Positions 10,091 through 23,048 of a DNA stretch of 64,000 bases are shown here, piece by piece. Within the stretch, counting starts at the first letter, position 1; the number at the start of each line of letters is the position of its first letter. Below the pieces are notes generated by a model. The model did not search any database. It was not told where the DNA came from and saw only the letters and a program-made list of their open reading frames with translations. The position numbers and the translations under genes are program-made. Source of the DNA: Prillingera fragicola (taxonomy: Eukaryota > Basidiomycota > Tremellomycetes > Trichosporonales > Trichosporonaceae); contig BEDY01000004.1 of NCBI GenBank assembly GCA_002335605.1, forward strand, positions 1,612,001 through 1,676,000, read 5' to 3'.

Positions 10091-13000
10091 ATGTCCGATT
10101 TTGACGAATTCGACGACTTTGACTCGTTTGCCGTCGACGAGTCATTCCTCCAGCAAGTAGACGACATTGCCGCACGAGCAACAGCTCGTCCAGCACCCCC
10201 AGCTCCCGCTCCTCGCGCTCCCATACAACCTCCACTCCCTCCACCACCACCAGCATCAATTTCCAATGTCATCAGCCGCGCGGACCCCACCGCAGGCCCA
10301 TCATCACGCGCAGCTGCCCTCGGCGTGCGCCGTCCTCGCCCTCCGCCCGCGGCACCCTCGTCAGACGACTTTGACGATGTGTCATTCACAGCAGAGTCTT
10401 TGGCAGCGATAGACTCGGTAGCTGCTCCAGGGGCCATGCCCAGACCCGCCTCCGCGCTGCGCCAGAGTCACCTGCCCGGTGTCCCCGCCAGACGCCCAGG
10501 GCATATGGCCCTCCCGCCAGCAGCGAATGCTGGGCGCGCGCTTGGTCGCACGACTAGTGGGAGTATGCTCCAGACACATCTGAGTATAAGAAAAGAACCG
10601 ATCTATACCAAGGGCAAGGTGTGGGACCGTACGGCGTTTGCTGCAAGCGGCAGAAAGAAGAGCGCACCGAAGAAGACTGCAAAGGGCAAGGGCAAGGCGA
10701 GAGATGACGAGGATGAGGAAGAGTACGAGGATGAAGACGAGGATGATGAGCCACTTGTCCCTCATCCAAAGCCGCTCGTCGATACTAGTGAGTATGAACG
10801 TAAGGGTCGCGCTGACATCCAAGGCAAACCGTACGACCTGCAACGGCATCAGTACCTTGCGTCAACTATCGACACGTACATCTACCCCACAAACCACCCA
10901 AAGCGCGACTACCAGTACGACATTATTCGGGCTTGCTTTACAGATAATTGTCTGGTGGCACTGCCCACTGGTCTCGGCAAGACCTTCGTTGCCGGCGTGG
11001 TGATGTTGAACTTTTATCGATGGTTCCCCACTGGAAAGATTGTCTTTCTGGCACCGACGAAACCGCTCGTCAACCAGCAGATTGAAGCATGTCAGCTCGC
11101 ATGTGGTATCCCCAGTGCTTCAGCGGCAGTCATGACTGGCCAAAGCGTCAGTGCGAAGGAGCGTGTTCGACTGTGGGAGGAACGCCGAGTCTTCTACTGC
11201 ACGCCTCAAACTCTCGACAATGATCTCAAGAACGGCGCTGTCAATCCGCGCGACATTGTTCTTGCAGTGTTTGACGAGGCCCACAAGGCTTCAGGATCCT
11301 ACGCGTATACGACTATTCTCGCCTACATCACAGCCGTCTCGCCGTACTTTCGCGTGCTTGCTCTCACTGCCACACCTGGCTCTGACGTGCCCAAAGTGCA
11401 GGGAGTTGTCGATGCACTGCATATCAGCAGGATCGAGATTCGCGAGGCAGAGGCACCCGAGATTCGCAAGTACATGAATGAAAAGGTAAGTTACTCCTTC
11501 GGGGCGAGGCTAACATCCAGCACACGGAGAAGCACGTCATTCCTATGAGCGACATCATCGAAGAGCTCCGCGAACGCTGGGCAGCCTTGATGAGACCCTA
11601 CATCCAGAAGCTTGTGGATAAGAACATTCTGAACGACCGGGACCTGGATGCCAAGCGCCTCCGTCCGTTCCGCATCACGGCCAAGCGCATGGAGGTTGCG
11701 CGCGATCGATCTAGCGGCCTGATGTGGGCCATTGGACCGATGAACAATCTCGAGAAAATGGCACGTGCAATGGGTCATCTCCTCGAGTTTTCTCTCGGCA
11801 TGTTCCACACCTCACTGCTCGAGCTGGCCGGCAACTCGACCAAGGACGGGAAAAAGGGCAACTCCCGCGTGAGTGCCAACTCTATCCGGAACAACATCGA
11901 GTTTCAGCGCATGATCGGCGACGTCGAGGGCGAGCTCCAGAGCATCCGCGAGGGCCGAGATGGCAAGACGCAGGCCGACAGACATCCAAAGATGCAAAAG
12001 ACGCTCGAGCTATTGCTCGCCCATTTCGCGCAGGCAGAGGACGACGAGCGCGACCACGATGTCAAAAACGACACACGCGCAATGGTCTTTTGCTCCTTCC
12101 GTGACTGTGTTCTCGAGCTCGTAGATATGCTCAACGAACACCCTGCGCTGCTGCGGGCTACCAAGTTTGTCGGACAGTCACAGGGTAAGCAGGAGAAGGA
12201 CAAGGGGTTCAATCAGAAGGAGCAGAAGCGGACCATCAACGAGTTCAAGGAGGGCAAGTACAATATCCTTGTTTCCACTTCGATCGGCGAGGAAGGTCTG
12301 GATATTGGCGAAGTCGACTTTGTGATCATCTACGACATGCCCAAGCAGCCTATCAAGCTCGTAAGTTCCTCGCGGCGAAGTCAGGCTAACAGCGCAGCTG
12401 CAACGTATAGGTCGCACAGGCCGTAAACGCGACGGCCACGTCCACGCCCTCATGTCCGAAGGCCGCGAGGACCTGAACTGGGAGACTGCCCAGCAAACCC
12501 ACCGGGACATTCAGGAGGAGATCCTGCACTCGCGCAACCTGGAGCTGTTCGAGGACGTCGAGCGTCTCATCCCTGCTGGCCCGTTGCCGCGGTGTATCGA
12601 GCAGGAGATGGAGATTGACCCCTGGGACCCGGCGGACCAGAAGCAGAAGAAGAAGCTTGCTGCAGCTGAGCGTGCGCCGCCCAAGGGCAAGAAGAAGCAG
12701 CGCGGGAATGAGATTCCAGACGATGCGCCGAGTGGGTTCAAGAGTGTTGCCGAGCTGTTGAAGGGGGCCAAGAGAAGGGCGAAGCGGAAGCGCGGGGAGG
12801 ATTTCGAGGAGGAGGAGGTACGGGGACGCGAACCGAGTGATGGGGAGGAAGAGGAGGACAGTGAGCTGCTCGCTGCTAAGGGCGGCAAGACTAAAAAGAC
12901 CGCTCGTGCTCGCAGTACGACGAAGAAGGCGGCGCCGGCGAAAAAGCCCAAGACGGCCTCCAAAGCTACTACCTCAAAGGCAGCGCGTTCTTCGGCCGGC

Positions 13001-14203
13001 ACGGCAAGCATACCCCTCGAGCTGTCGGAAGACTCTGCGGACGACTTTGACAATTTCGAAGACTACATGGTCCACAGCATCAAGCAGGCCGAGTCGTCTT
13101 CGGAGCGCGTGGAGCGGAGCACCCAGCTGGATTTCTTCAATCCCGTTGGGCTTGTTAGGAAGCGCACGCCGTCGTGGGATGGCAGTTCGCCGGCCAAGAG
13201 TGTTCCTTCCTCTCCTCCGTGCGCCATTGACGTGGACATGGACGTTGAGGTGTCGCCTGTCAAGTCTGAAGTGAAGAGCTCACCGCTGCCGCCGATGCCT
13301 CCTCCGCCGGGCAAGCTGTCCCCTCGCACCGCCGCCGCTGCAGGCTTCAGCCAGCTCGCATGGGACGACGACGACCTCCTCGACTCGCCAGCGGTGCAAC
13401 ACCCGACCCCGTCAAAGCCTGCTGTTTCCGTTGGCCCTGTCGTCTCGCCCCTGTCAGTGAGGCGGACGGGGCTCGGACCAAGCAAGTCCTCAGACGTCAT
13501 GCCCCCGCCGCCAGTACCCCCTACCCCAGGCTGGGCACGCAGACGTGCAGCAGTGCTGGACGCCAGCACGCCGAGCTCCCGCACTACCGCGTCCGTCATA
13601 CCCGGCTCTGTCAACACTGCTGGAACTGGGACCACCTCTGGCGCGCACGTCCCAGCTGACTCGCCTGCTGGAACCGAATCGAGCCCAATGCCTGTACGCC
13701 GCCGCCGAGCCGTCGCGCTGCCTAGCAGCAGTGACCTGGACTCTCCGGCACCGATGAGGCGTCTTCGGCGGCGGAGGGAGAGTGGTGACGAGAACAGGGA
13801 GGCGAACAGGGAGGCGCGGCGTAAGCGGCGCGTCGAGAAGGAGCTGCTCGACCTTGACGCCGAGGTATCTGGCAACGACAGCGGCGACGAGTCTTCGGAC
13901 ACTGAAGACGAGTCTGACCGCTTATTCGCGGGCAACTTCCAGCCCACCCAGGCGCCGAGGGGATACAACCAGGGGGCCATGTATGCTGCGGGCCTGAGCA
14001 CGCAGGCGTGTGCGCGGAACGGCCTTGCGTTTGGGAGCGAGCGGGAAGAGCGCCGGGCGGCATTCTTGCAAAAGGCTAGGAAGGCTGTGCTAGTGTCTGA
14101 CGAGGAGCGGAGCGACAACGAGTATGAGCTTGGGAGCTTTGTTTGCGATGATGAGGATTTGGCGTTTTTGAGTGCTAGTGATCCGCTTGGGAGTGGTTTG
14201 TAG
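10091..14203 (+). CDS. MPH1: FANCM/Mph1-type 3'-5' DNA helicase
   Basis: ATP-dependent DNA helicase of the FANCM/Mph1/Hef group, which remodels D-loops and stalled forks. Three exons (10091-11485, 11521-12360, 12398-14203) give 1346 residues. Walker A ALPTGLGKTFVA lies near residue 290, the DEAH box VFDEAHKA near 395, ALTATPG follows, and the second helicase lobe has VSTSIGEEGLDIG. LQRIGRTGRKRDG starts right at the third exon, with MSEGRED and NWETAQQTHRDIQ after it. The N-terminus is acidic with Pro-rich disorder, including a lysine-rich and acidic stretch just before the helicase core. The last ~550 residues are low-complexity, Ser/Pro-rich and acidic, ending in ELGSFVCDDEDLAFLSAS. This long tail resembles fungal Mph1 rather than nuclease-bearing archaeal Hef; no nuclease motif was seen. 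Confidence 0.93.
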
Positions 14204-14342
14204 AGGGGAGCATGTACAAGCTATTACCACTTGGGCTGGCAGCAAGCAGGTGGGGCTACGGACGCTTCCTGTTTGTCAACGATGGCAGCGCCAGTCCTGC
14301 ACAGACAACCATTTGCATAACAAGACTTGCATACTAGCCCAC

Positions 14343-15468
14343 CTACTCGAGGTCCAGAACAACACGGCCCATAATCTTTCCCTCCTCCATATCCTTGAAC
14401 ACCTGGGTGAGCTCCTCCATCTTTGCGAGCTTGTAGTGTGTCTTGGCGACGCCGCGGGCAGCAAACGCCAGCGTCTCGATAGCCTCCTTGCGCGAGCCGA
14501 CGGCCGAGCCAACGATCCGCAGACTCTTGTTGATGATCAAGTTTGGCGACGCGGTCGCAATAGGCACAAGGTCGCCCTCGGGGATACCGACCGCGACGAG
14601 GGTGCCGCCTACGCGGAGCATGGTGAGGGCCTGGGCGTAGGCGGGGTTGGCGGCCGTGAGGACCATGGCGCCGTGGGCGCCGACGCCGCCTGTAATCCTG
14701 AGGACCTCCTCCTTGACGTCCTTGACCTGCGTAAAGTCGATGAACACCTCACACCCCGACTCCTCGGCGACGTCCTTCTTGCTCCCGTGGTCGATGCCGA
14801 TGACACGCATGCCCATCCCGCGCGAGGCAATCTGGCACGCAATGTGTCCCAACCCGCCACCAGCGCCCGAGACGACGAGCCACTCGCCGCCCTTGACCTG
14901 GCTCTTGAGCAGGGCAGAGTACACGGTGACACCAGCACAGAGCATGGGCGCCGCCATGGCCGAGTCGACCCCGTCCGGAATAGGCGTAACATACGACGCC
15001 GGGCCGAGGACGTACTGCTGAAACGTGCCCGGCGTGTAGTATCCCGACACGGCGGCGTTGGAGCACTGCGCATCAAAGCCCCCCAGGCAGTTTGCGCAAG
15101 TGTTGCACACCCCGGACACCCACTTGACGCCGACGCGCTGGCCGACCTGCACGGGCGACTTGTCCAGCCCCGGCCCCAGCTTGGCGATCACGCCCACACC
15201 TGCCGTCAGCGCCTGTCTCTGCTGCAGACCCACCCTCGTGCCCGCCCACCTGGCCCGGGGCCGTGGGGTGCGGCAGCGCCTTCCACGAGTTGGTCATGAT
15301 CCCAAAGTCCGAGTGGCACACGCCAGAGTGCGTCAGGCGGATAAGCACCTGGCCCGGGCCGGGCTCGGGCGTGTCGAGCTCGACGACCTTGGTGGACACC
15401 GTGCCCGGCTTGTCGTACACTGCCGCCTTGTACTTTTTCGGAATGTCTACAGCGGGGTCGTTGGTCAT
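14343..15468 (-). CDS. Zinc-dependent alcohol dehydrogenase (medium-chain MDR family)
   Basis: NAD(P)-dependent oxidation/reduction of alcohols, probably cytosolic: no targeting peptide is evident in MTNDPAVDIPKKYKAAVYDK. Two exons (15468-15234, 15199-14343) give 363 residues. Catalytic zinc ligands sit in SGVCHSDFG and GGHEGVGVI (the latter rebuilt across the splice). The structural zinc lobe has the four-cysteine set CNTCANCLGGFDAQC. The Rossmann motif GAGGGLGH is followed by VIGIDHGSKK, whose aspartate favours NAD over NADP. IVGSAVGSRKE and KIMGRVVLDLE close the protein as in yeast-type Adh1-like and propanol-preferring enzymes. The exact alcohol cannot be told from sequence. Confidence 0.93.
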
Positions 15469-15952
15469 TGTTAAGCGGTCTGGGGATGAGGTCTGGGGAT
15501 GAGTGCAGGCTATGCATGCGGCTGAGGGTTATGTATGGGCTGATGTTCGGCGGCCACCGGTCACCGGTAGACAGTGTCTTCAAGTCGCCTTTCGGGATTC
15601 ACATACCGCCTCCCCACCATGAGGTGAGCATAGTCGTCGATTCCTATGGAAGAGCCGCTGGAGGCGTTCGAAGTCGGCAGCGGTCGTCAGCTGACTGCTG
15701 GCCATGAGCATGCATGGGCAGGGAGCTGGGGGGGGAGCTGGGGAGGGGGCTGGGGAGCTGAGCATATGGCAGTCGGCTACTCGGCAAGCTGCCCACTTAG
15801 GAAGCCGTATCGGCGGCCGGACGGGCAACTGCTCGCGCGACATCCGTATTACCTCACTACGGCAGTGCTTCTTACCGTACAATGGCATGTCTAGCAGTAC
15901 AACAGTCTATGTGGTTATGATGACAAGAAATGATGATAAAGGTGTAGATGCG
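15469..15952. promoter_or_regulatory. Intergenic region upstream of the alcohol dehydrogenase
   Basis: About 480 bp between the ADH start and the LCCL-gene stop, both on the minus strand, so it should hold the ADH promoter and the LCCL-gene 3' end. A G-rich run (GGGGGGGAGCTGGGGAGGGGGCTGG style) lies around 15720-15760. No gene is supported. Confidence 0.35.
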
Positions 15953-17943
15953 CTACGAAAGGGGAGAGTCCCAGCTCTGATTACTCGCGTGCCAGGTGAG
16001 GGGCTTTGTAAAATCCATGCTCGTGCCGTTGCCCACGTAGGCTAGACGAAAGTAGTGGTCAATGGCCAAGTTTACGGCCGTGTCCGTGAGGCTAAAGTCT
16101 GCACAAAAGTGTTAGCATTGCACACCACAGGGACTCACTGTTGCCTGTATAGTTTGACCGCACGAGCACGTCGTCGAGCAGCACTGACACTGCGCTGATG
16201 CCGGCCTCGACTAGGGTCGAGTTGGCCCCCGGGGCGAGCCACGAGACGACCGAGCCCATTGTCGCGAGCACGGGCTCTTCAGTGCCCAGTACGGCGTCAC
16301 CGACCAGCTCGGTGCCGCCCTGGACGATGCTCGCCCATCCCCACCGACCTACGCCGTCGCAGAACCAGGCCAGGCAGAAGGCCTGGCCGAACAGGCTGAT
16401 CCTGTTCTCCAGGCTCAGCACCGGGAGACCGGCCAAGGCGATCATGTAGTGGTGTAGACGGAGATAGTAGCCGTGGCCTAGGTTTGCCAGGATGATGAGG
16501 ATGGGCACGAGGGGGATGTAGCGCACGAGATAGAAGCGCAGGAGACCGCGGCGCCGCATCTCGACCGCCTGGATGAGGACGACGATGGTGACGAGGATAA
16601 TTATTATCACAAGAGCGGCGATACCGTTCGCTCCCAGTGCGCCGTACCCTAGCCTTGAGATTGGGATGCGGCTGAACAAGGTCGAGGACTCTATGCCGAT
16701 CCAGAAGCCGAACCCTTGCCAGATTGCAGTCTCCAGGGGCATGCTGGCTGAGAAGAAGCCGTGCAGTGTTCGGCGTAAAGAGACATTCCACGCCCAGTAG
16801 CCTGCTAGCAGCAAGGGGAGGATGCCGCCAAACACCCGCGACCATGAGGGGGGCTGGTAGGGCGGGTCAGATACGAGGACGACGTGGGCGTAGCCCAGAA
16901 GCAGTAGCGTTGTGGCTAGGACAACTGGGGGAGGGGCGAAGAAAGTCGTGAAGAGGAAGAGGGCAACGACGTTGAAGGCTGTTATCGGCCAGTGAAGATC
17001 CATGCAGTTTGTGGCTCCAGGCGCTGAGGAAACGGTATAGGCTGCCGGAAAGCTGGGCCCAAAGGAGAGGGATCTCAAGCCGCTGCCGCGAAAGCCTTTA
17101 AAGTCTGACGCACCCGCTGGGAAAGGAAGAGGTTTGATGCGCAGGCATCCGCCGTAAGTTGGCGAGACGACACCAGACTGCACTCCTGCGGCACATACCC
17201 ACGAGTCGGCACTGGACGTCAGCGCCACTCTCACCAACGACTCACCGATACGTCCTGGCATCGTCGCCTCCGCCCACGAGCTTTGGCACGCCGTTCACCT
17301 TTGTCGCACCTACGTATCGCGGGTTTCCAAGATTAACCCGCTGACAGCCCGCGGGGCACCTATACGTGCCCGCGTCGAGGAATCGCCTGCACTCTGTCCC
17401 ATTCAGCCCACACGCATCTGGCGGCCAGTCATCCCACAACGCCGCGGTACACGGGATCATCTCTGGGCTTCCCGGCTGGTAGTAGTATGCGCGGATCAGG
17501 AGAATAAACGCCATAATCCACACAAGCAGGTATGGCAGCCAGAGATAATCGAGCCCAAACTTCTTGGTCACCCGGGTCGGGTACGAGTCAATGGCGACTG
17601 GGCCCCGCCCGCCACATGGGCCAGTGACGGACCAAGCGAGGGAGGTCGCAGGCTTTGACCTGTCCTCGAGCTGGGCCTCCTCTCTCGTCGGCCCGAGGAT
17701 GGCGCGCAGCACCCTCGCGCTTCTTGCTACACCCGGGAGGACCTGGAGCCGCCGTTTTGCGCGCCGGGTAAAGCGGGCTGGCCAGGGGGTGTTTGGCTGC
17801 TCCGGCTGCTCCTCGGTGTAGAGGACTGGCTCGGCGGTTTCAAGGTCGGGCTCATAGTACGAGTAGCTGCAGGCGCTGCCTATGGTTGCAGACGGCCCTG
17901 GGGTGCTCGGTCCGGCTAGTGATTTCGAGTCTGGGTCGGTCAT
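15953..17943 (-). CDS. LCCL-domain multi-pass membrane protein
   Basis: Three exons (17943-17246, 17211-16139, 16098-15953) give 638 residues. After a disordered, charged N-terminus and one TM helix (LPYLLVWIMAFILLI), a lumenal or extracellular LCCL domain follows: YRCPAGCQ, NPRYVG, ADSWVCAAGV (across the first splice), SGVVSPTYGGCLRI and DFKGFRGSGLRSLSFG. The conserved cysteines of the domain are present. Several hydrophobic segments come next (for example VVALFLFTTFFA and ALVIIIILVTIVVLIQ), with an NST and NYTGN sequon pattern in the C-terminal part. Fungal LCCL membrane proteins of this shape are known only as a conserved family of unknown role. The cysteines and sequons suggest the LCCL and tail are outside the cytosol. 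Function is not assigned. Confidence 0.88.
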
Positions 17944-18492
17944 TGCTCCAGCTCCATGTGGAGGTCGAGCTGTGGAGATGGCGGTGGAGATAGAGATGGG
18001 TTAAGACGTGGGGTTTTCAAGAGATGTAGAGTGGTGAGATGCTAGCTTGACCAGGCTCCACAGCGTAGTCGTCGTGTGCGCAGTCCAGCAACTGCAGCAG
18101 TGGTCGTGTGCTGCTCAAGTAGTCATGAACGATGAAATGTGCAGCCACCTCGGGCTCGGCGGATCACTCACCACATGGAACAAGACCACGTGACACTCAC
18201 AACTTGTTACGTAATGCCTAAGATGATTTACCCGCACTCGGTTGCATTTGTCTTGGATTACGTAATAATCTTAATGAAATGCTCCCGCTGCTCTGCGCCC
18301 CCAACAGAAAGTGCCGACCGGGTCCACGGATGCGCGGACATGTCGCTCAAAGATGGGCCGACAGTGGGCGACAGCAGCTTCGAGGGGTGGGTCCGACGAG
18401 TCCGATATGACGCGGGTACTGCTTTATTGTTCTCTGTTATCTTCTTCCTCCTCTTTTTGCTTTTCCACCTCCAACTCCCACTCTTGCCCAAA
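17944..18492. promoter_or_regulatory. Divergent promoter region between LCCL gene and cytochrome b5 reductase
   Basis: About 550 bp between outward-reading genes. It is less GC-rich around 18180-18280 and contains TTACGTAATG and TTACGTAATA (around 18207 and 18259), two near-copies of a palindromic TTACGTAA core that could bind bZIP factors. No coding frame is convincing. Confidence 0.4.
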
Positions 18493-19570
<1,078 letters not shown>

Positions 19571-19750
19571 GCGCGCGGCTGCGGCGCTGCGGCCTCACTG
19601 CAGGCGAGTCGGTGGCGTAGAGTAGACAGTAGACGTACAAACATGCAGAAGGCAGGCGCCTCTGCCAGACCACAGCGAAGCCGCACACATACATGACCGT
19701 GTCTGACTACTAATCCAACTCTACACTACAAGCAACCCGCGACAACAGAC

Positions 19751-20539
19751 CTACCTGGGCACAGAAGAGACATACCCAGGCTGATCCTGCATATGTCCAC
19801 CCGGGGGGCACTTTTTGTTCGTCCACGCCCAAGCAGTGTATCCCCTCATGGGCGGCCTCGGCCCTTCTCCGAGGGCACCCGCCGCGCTCCCCTCCGCAGC
19901 CGCGGGCGGGTGGACGGACACATCGACGCCGAGCACGGGCATGTCCCCCTGCGCGGGCTCGGCGCTGTGGCTGCTGACGGGCCGATCGAGGATGCGCTGC
20001 TGCGTCGTCTTGTACTTGAACACCCTGGTGGTGCTCTGCGACTCTTTCGCAGGCTGCGGCTTTTCCACGCGGGAGCCATCGCAGTACTCGTCCTCTGGCA
20101 CTGTCGGCAGGGGCTGGCCCGAGTGCGGTTTCTTGTGCTGGATTGCGCGGAACTTGCGGCGCCACTCTGTCGGCGCGCAGCCGTAACCCTTGTGCCACAT
20201 GAAGAGGAGGATGGCGACGGAGACGAGGATGAGGCCGCCGACGACGATGCCGACGATCGCGCCTGGGCGGAGCGGCGTGTAGTGCTTGGCAACTACTGAG
20301 GGCGTTGGGCGGGGGGTGGGAGAGGCGATGTACGGCCGGTCGGTTGGGGTTGGCGAGGGGGCTGCGGGGTTAGTTGGAGGGGGTACGGGGACGCACCGGT
20401 TGCTGCTAGGACTGCTGTGGCTGCTGTGGGGTTAGGAGGGGTCGTAGCTGGACGTACGGTTGAGAGACTCGAGCTTGATCAGCGGCGGTTCGGCTCTTGG
20501 TGCCAGGTCTTGACGTCGGTAAAAGGCCGGAATGAGCAT
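19751..20539 (-). CDS. Small single-pass transmembrane protein, unknown function
   Basis: Three exons (20539-20458, 20423-20397, 20361-19751) join in frame through two 34-35 nt introns and a 27-nt exon, giving about 239 residues. After a short N-terminal segment there is a Pro/Thr/Ser-rich stretch (APSPTPTDRPYIASPTPRPT), then a clear membrane helix AIVGIVVGGLILVSVAILLF, then a basic juxtamembrane WHKGYG...WRRKFR and a cytosolic tail of about 135 residues. The layout (Pro/Thr-rich outside, small-residue TM, polar tail) resembles fungal Mid2/Skg6-like surface proteins, but no family is recognised. No signal peptide is visible at the proposed start, so either it inserts by its TM alone or an upstream exon is missed. 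Confidence 0.6.
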
Positions 20540-21443
20540 TGTGGTGCCGAGTGGTCAAGTAACAGATGTGCGAGGGTTGGTCGCTGATCAACGAGGAGAT
20601 CAACAAGGAGTCGCGTGGGAGGTCAATGAGAGATGATGAAGTGTAAGGATAGATGCATGCACATGGAAAGTGTCATTGTGTTGCCAGTGTCCGAGACTGT
20701 CCGGAGGCGCAGCCACGCAAGGGGACAATGGACAATGACAGGCATGCGCGGCCGACTGTCCCCCTCGTGGCCGACATCTGGAAGTTCTATGCATCTGCGC
20801 AGACTCGAGCTCTAGAGCACTCGTCTGCAACCTGCAAGATCCAGTTGATGCTGGCAATCCTGGGCAGCTGGGAACACTGGAGACTGGCGGTGGGAGCGAT
20901 GACGAGGATAATGTATTTTATAAATTCCACTGACCCTCGACGCCACCACGCCACCGCCACTACCACTGCTGCTGCTGCTCGCTGACCTTGCGTCTGGCAG
21001 GCTGGTTGGCTTATGGATGGGCGAGATAAGATCTGACCCGAGTGTAGAACTAAGATGGGACTCGGACGTGGCGCAGGTGTTGGGAGTGCAGCAAGTGGCA
21101 CAACAGGCTGAATGCAGCATTTTATAATGTATTTCTCATTTCTAGCACCTCTGTCAATGGTACTCGGCCTGGGGACCTACACCTCTGCAGTCGTCGTGCA
21201 CTCTTGCAGGTCCTATCTGTCCAAGACTCTGCGCAGCACTCGTGACAGCTCCCGGGCTCGGTACATGCGCACTGCGCCTTGCAACTCGTGCTCATACTCG
21301 TCCCCGGCTCATGAACTCTGCAGTGCTCTTTCTCAGACTGTAGCTATGCCATACATGCAACAATGCGTCAAACTCCTCCGTATCTTCGTCGCCGTACAAT
21401 CGAATCACTGCCCAAGCATGGCGCAACCTCCCGCAACGGCCCA
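20540..21443. other. Intergenic, no gene supported
   Basis: About 900 bp between the start of the small membrane protein and the stop of the first F-box-like gene, both on the minus strand. Short frames occur on both strands but none has family similarity, splice logic or consistent codon use. It should carry the membrane-protein promoter and the F-box-like 3' end. Confidence 0.35.
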
Positions 21444-22310
21444 CTACACCTCGCCCACAGCCACACACTCGAGCACATACACGTCCCCGCCAACCTCGGC
21501 CTCATACTCTTCGGCAGACAAAAACCTGATCCGATCCACCCTAGCCTGCACCTCCCCGACGCTGCACCCGGGGTAGTGGTCCGCAAACCACGCGGCATGC
21601 ATGTGCTCAGGCTCGAATGCCGCACGCATGTATCGGCGGATGGCATTACGCACTATCCTGGCGCCCCGGGCCGCATCGTCTTCTTCCAGCGGCACGGGCT
21701 CGTCCCGGTCATCGTCGCCGTCGTCGTCGACGTCGTATCCAATCTCAATGTCAAACGCCTCGGGATCGATACGGTCGACATTAACAAACGTCAAACTCTC
21801 CAACCGCGCCATCCGCACAATAACACTCTGGACAAACCCATAAAGCAGCCCAAGCGGCATCCGGTCCTCGTAGCCGTTATGCAGCATGACCTGCTCCCAG
21901 TACCCCGGCAGCGTACACGCGAGGACGACATGCTCGACGGATTCTGGGAGCGTGAACGCTTCGAGGGCCGCTTCGAGATAGTCTTCCGCGCGCGCCGCGA
22001 CGAGGTTGACGACCACGCTCTGCACGCCCGCTGGGATCGGGGGCATCCTCGCAGGGGTGTGGAGGTCAAAGTCTGGCATGCGCGAGAAGATCACCAGGCG
22101 GGTTGGGGCGTTGGGTAGGATGTCGCTGGGGACGACGGTGTCGCCGTCGTCGCCGGCTCCAACGCTCAGGCGCAGCGTGTCCACGTTTGCCAAGTGGGCA
22201 GTCAGCGCGGTGAGGGGCGGCACGCGGGCGTCCACGTCGACTGTGTGGGTGTGCGCGAGGGCGCGCGCGAGGAGGGCGGCGGTGTGTTCCAGAGCTGCCG
22301 GGGTGGACAC

Positions 22311-22342
<32 letters not shown>

Positions 22343-22703
22343 GTGCGTCTTCGGGAAAGCCAGCGTCATCGTCGTCGCCAGAGCCAGTGGCGCCACCAGC
22401 ATGGATCAAGCAAGGAATCCTCCTCGGCCGCCCCGCAAGCACACTCCTGAACACCACCCCCTTTCCTTTTCCCTTTCCCAAGCCGCCGCGGGCAGGGGCA
22501 ATAACAAGATGTCGTACAAGGAACGCATCGGCAAACGGCGTAAACGCCTTGCACGTCGCGCGGAGGGCGAGCAGCGCCCTCGTGTCGGTCAACGCGCAGA
22601 TGCGTTCGGCTAGGTGCGGGAAGGAGGGGATGTCTAGTCTCGGCTGCTCTGGGTGGTGGCGTTTCTTGGGGTGGGGGTCGTCTTGGGGTCGTCTTTTGGT
22701 CAT
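21444..22703 (-). CDS. F-box-like family protein, copy 1
   Basis: Intronless 419-residue protein, not matched to a named gene. Residues about 25-70 look like a degenerate F-box: SFPHLAERICALTDTR, ALLALRATCKAF. A central block has HTHTVDVDA then LANVDTLRL. The last 30 residues carry IRFLSAEEYEAEVGGD. These three blocks recur in order in three other genes of this window (25854-26876, 27947-29098, 29144-30637), which defines a local family. A run of nine aspartates near residue 123 is encoded by a GAC repeat, and a second acidic stretch follows at about 325. An F-box would suggest an SCF ubiquitin-ligase adaptor, but the F-box match is weak and the C-terminal half has no recognised repeat such as LRR or WD40. 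Confidence 0.75.
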
Positions 22704-23048
22704 TGTTGCTCATTGAGCGAGGGAGAGAGAGAGGATCGAGAGAGATGCGAGTCGAGGTCATCGAGAGTGGAGGTTGATCACGTGATTCTGCTTCATGTCA
22801 TCCATGCCATGCCAGTAGCAGCAGTACGCCAGTAGCGGTAGTAGCAGTAGCAGTAGCAGTAGCAGTAGCAGTAGCAGTAGCAGCAGTAGCAGCAGCGACG
22901 ACGAAGCCCGCCAAGTTCTGCATCGCATATCAAAAGCCTCACTAAAACTATTAACAAACCTAAAGAACATCACGCAAAACGAGATCATGTGTTGATTCTA
23001 GATATCTCCATCCCCAGCCTTCTCCAGCCTCACTCCAGAGCTCCAGAC
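22704..23048. other. Intergenic with microsatellite
   Basis: About 345 bp between the start of F-box-like copy 1 and the stop of the aspartic protease. It holds the GTAGCA repeat described separately. Otherwise no feature is seen. Confidence 0.4.
22840..22881. repeat. GTAGCA hexanucleotide microsatellite
   Basis: About seven near-perfect GTAGCA units in tandem, flanked on both sides by degenerate GTAGCA/GCAGTA units (about 22811-22896). It lies upstream of F-box-like copy 1 and codes for nothing credible. Confidence 0.9.

Noticed and set aside
22316..22342. A CGT repeat that might be a regulatory microsatellite
   Set aside because: It is in frame inside F-box-like copy 1 and codes for its poly-aspartate run.
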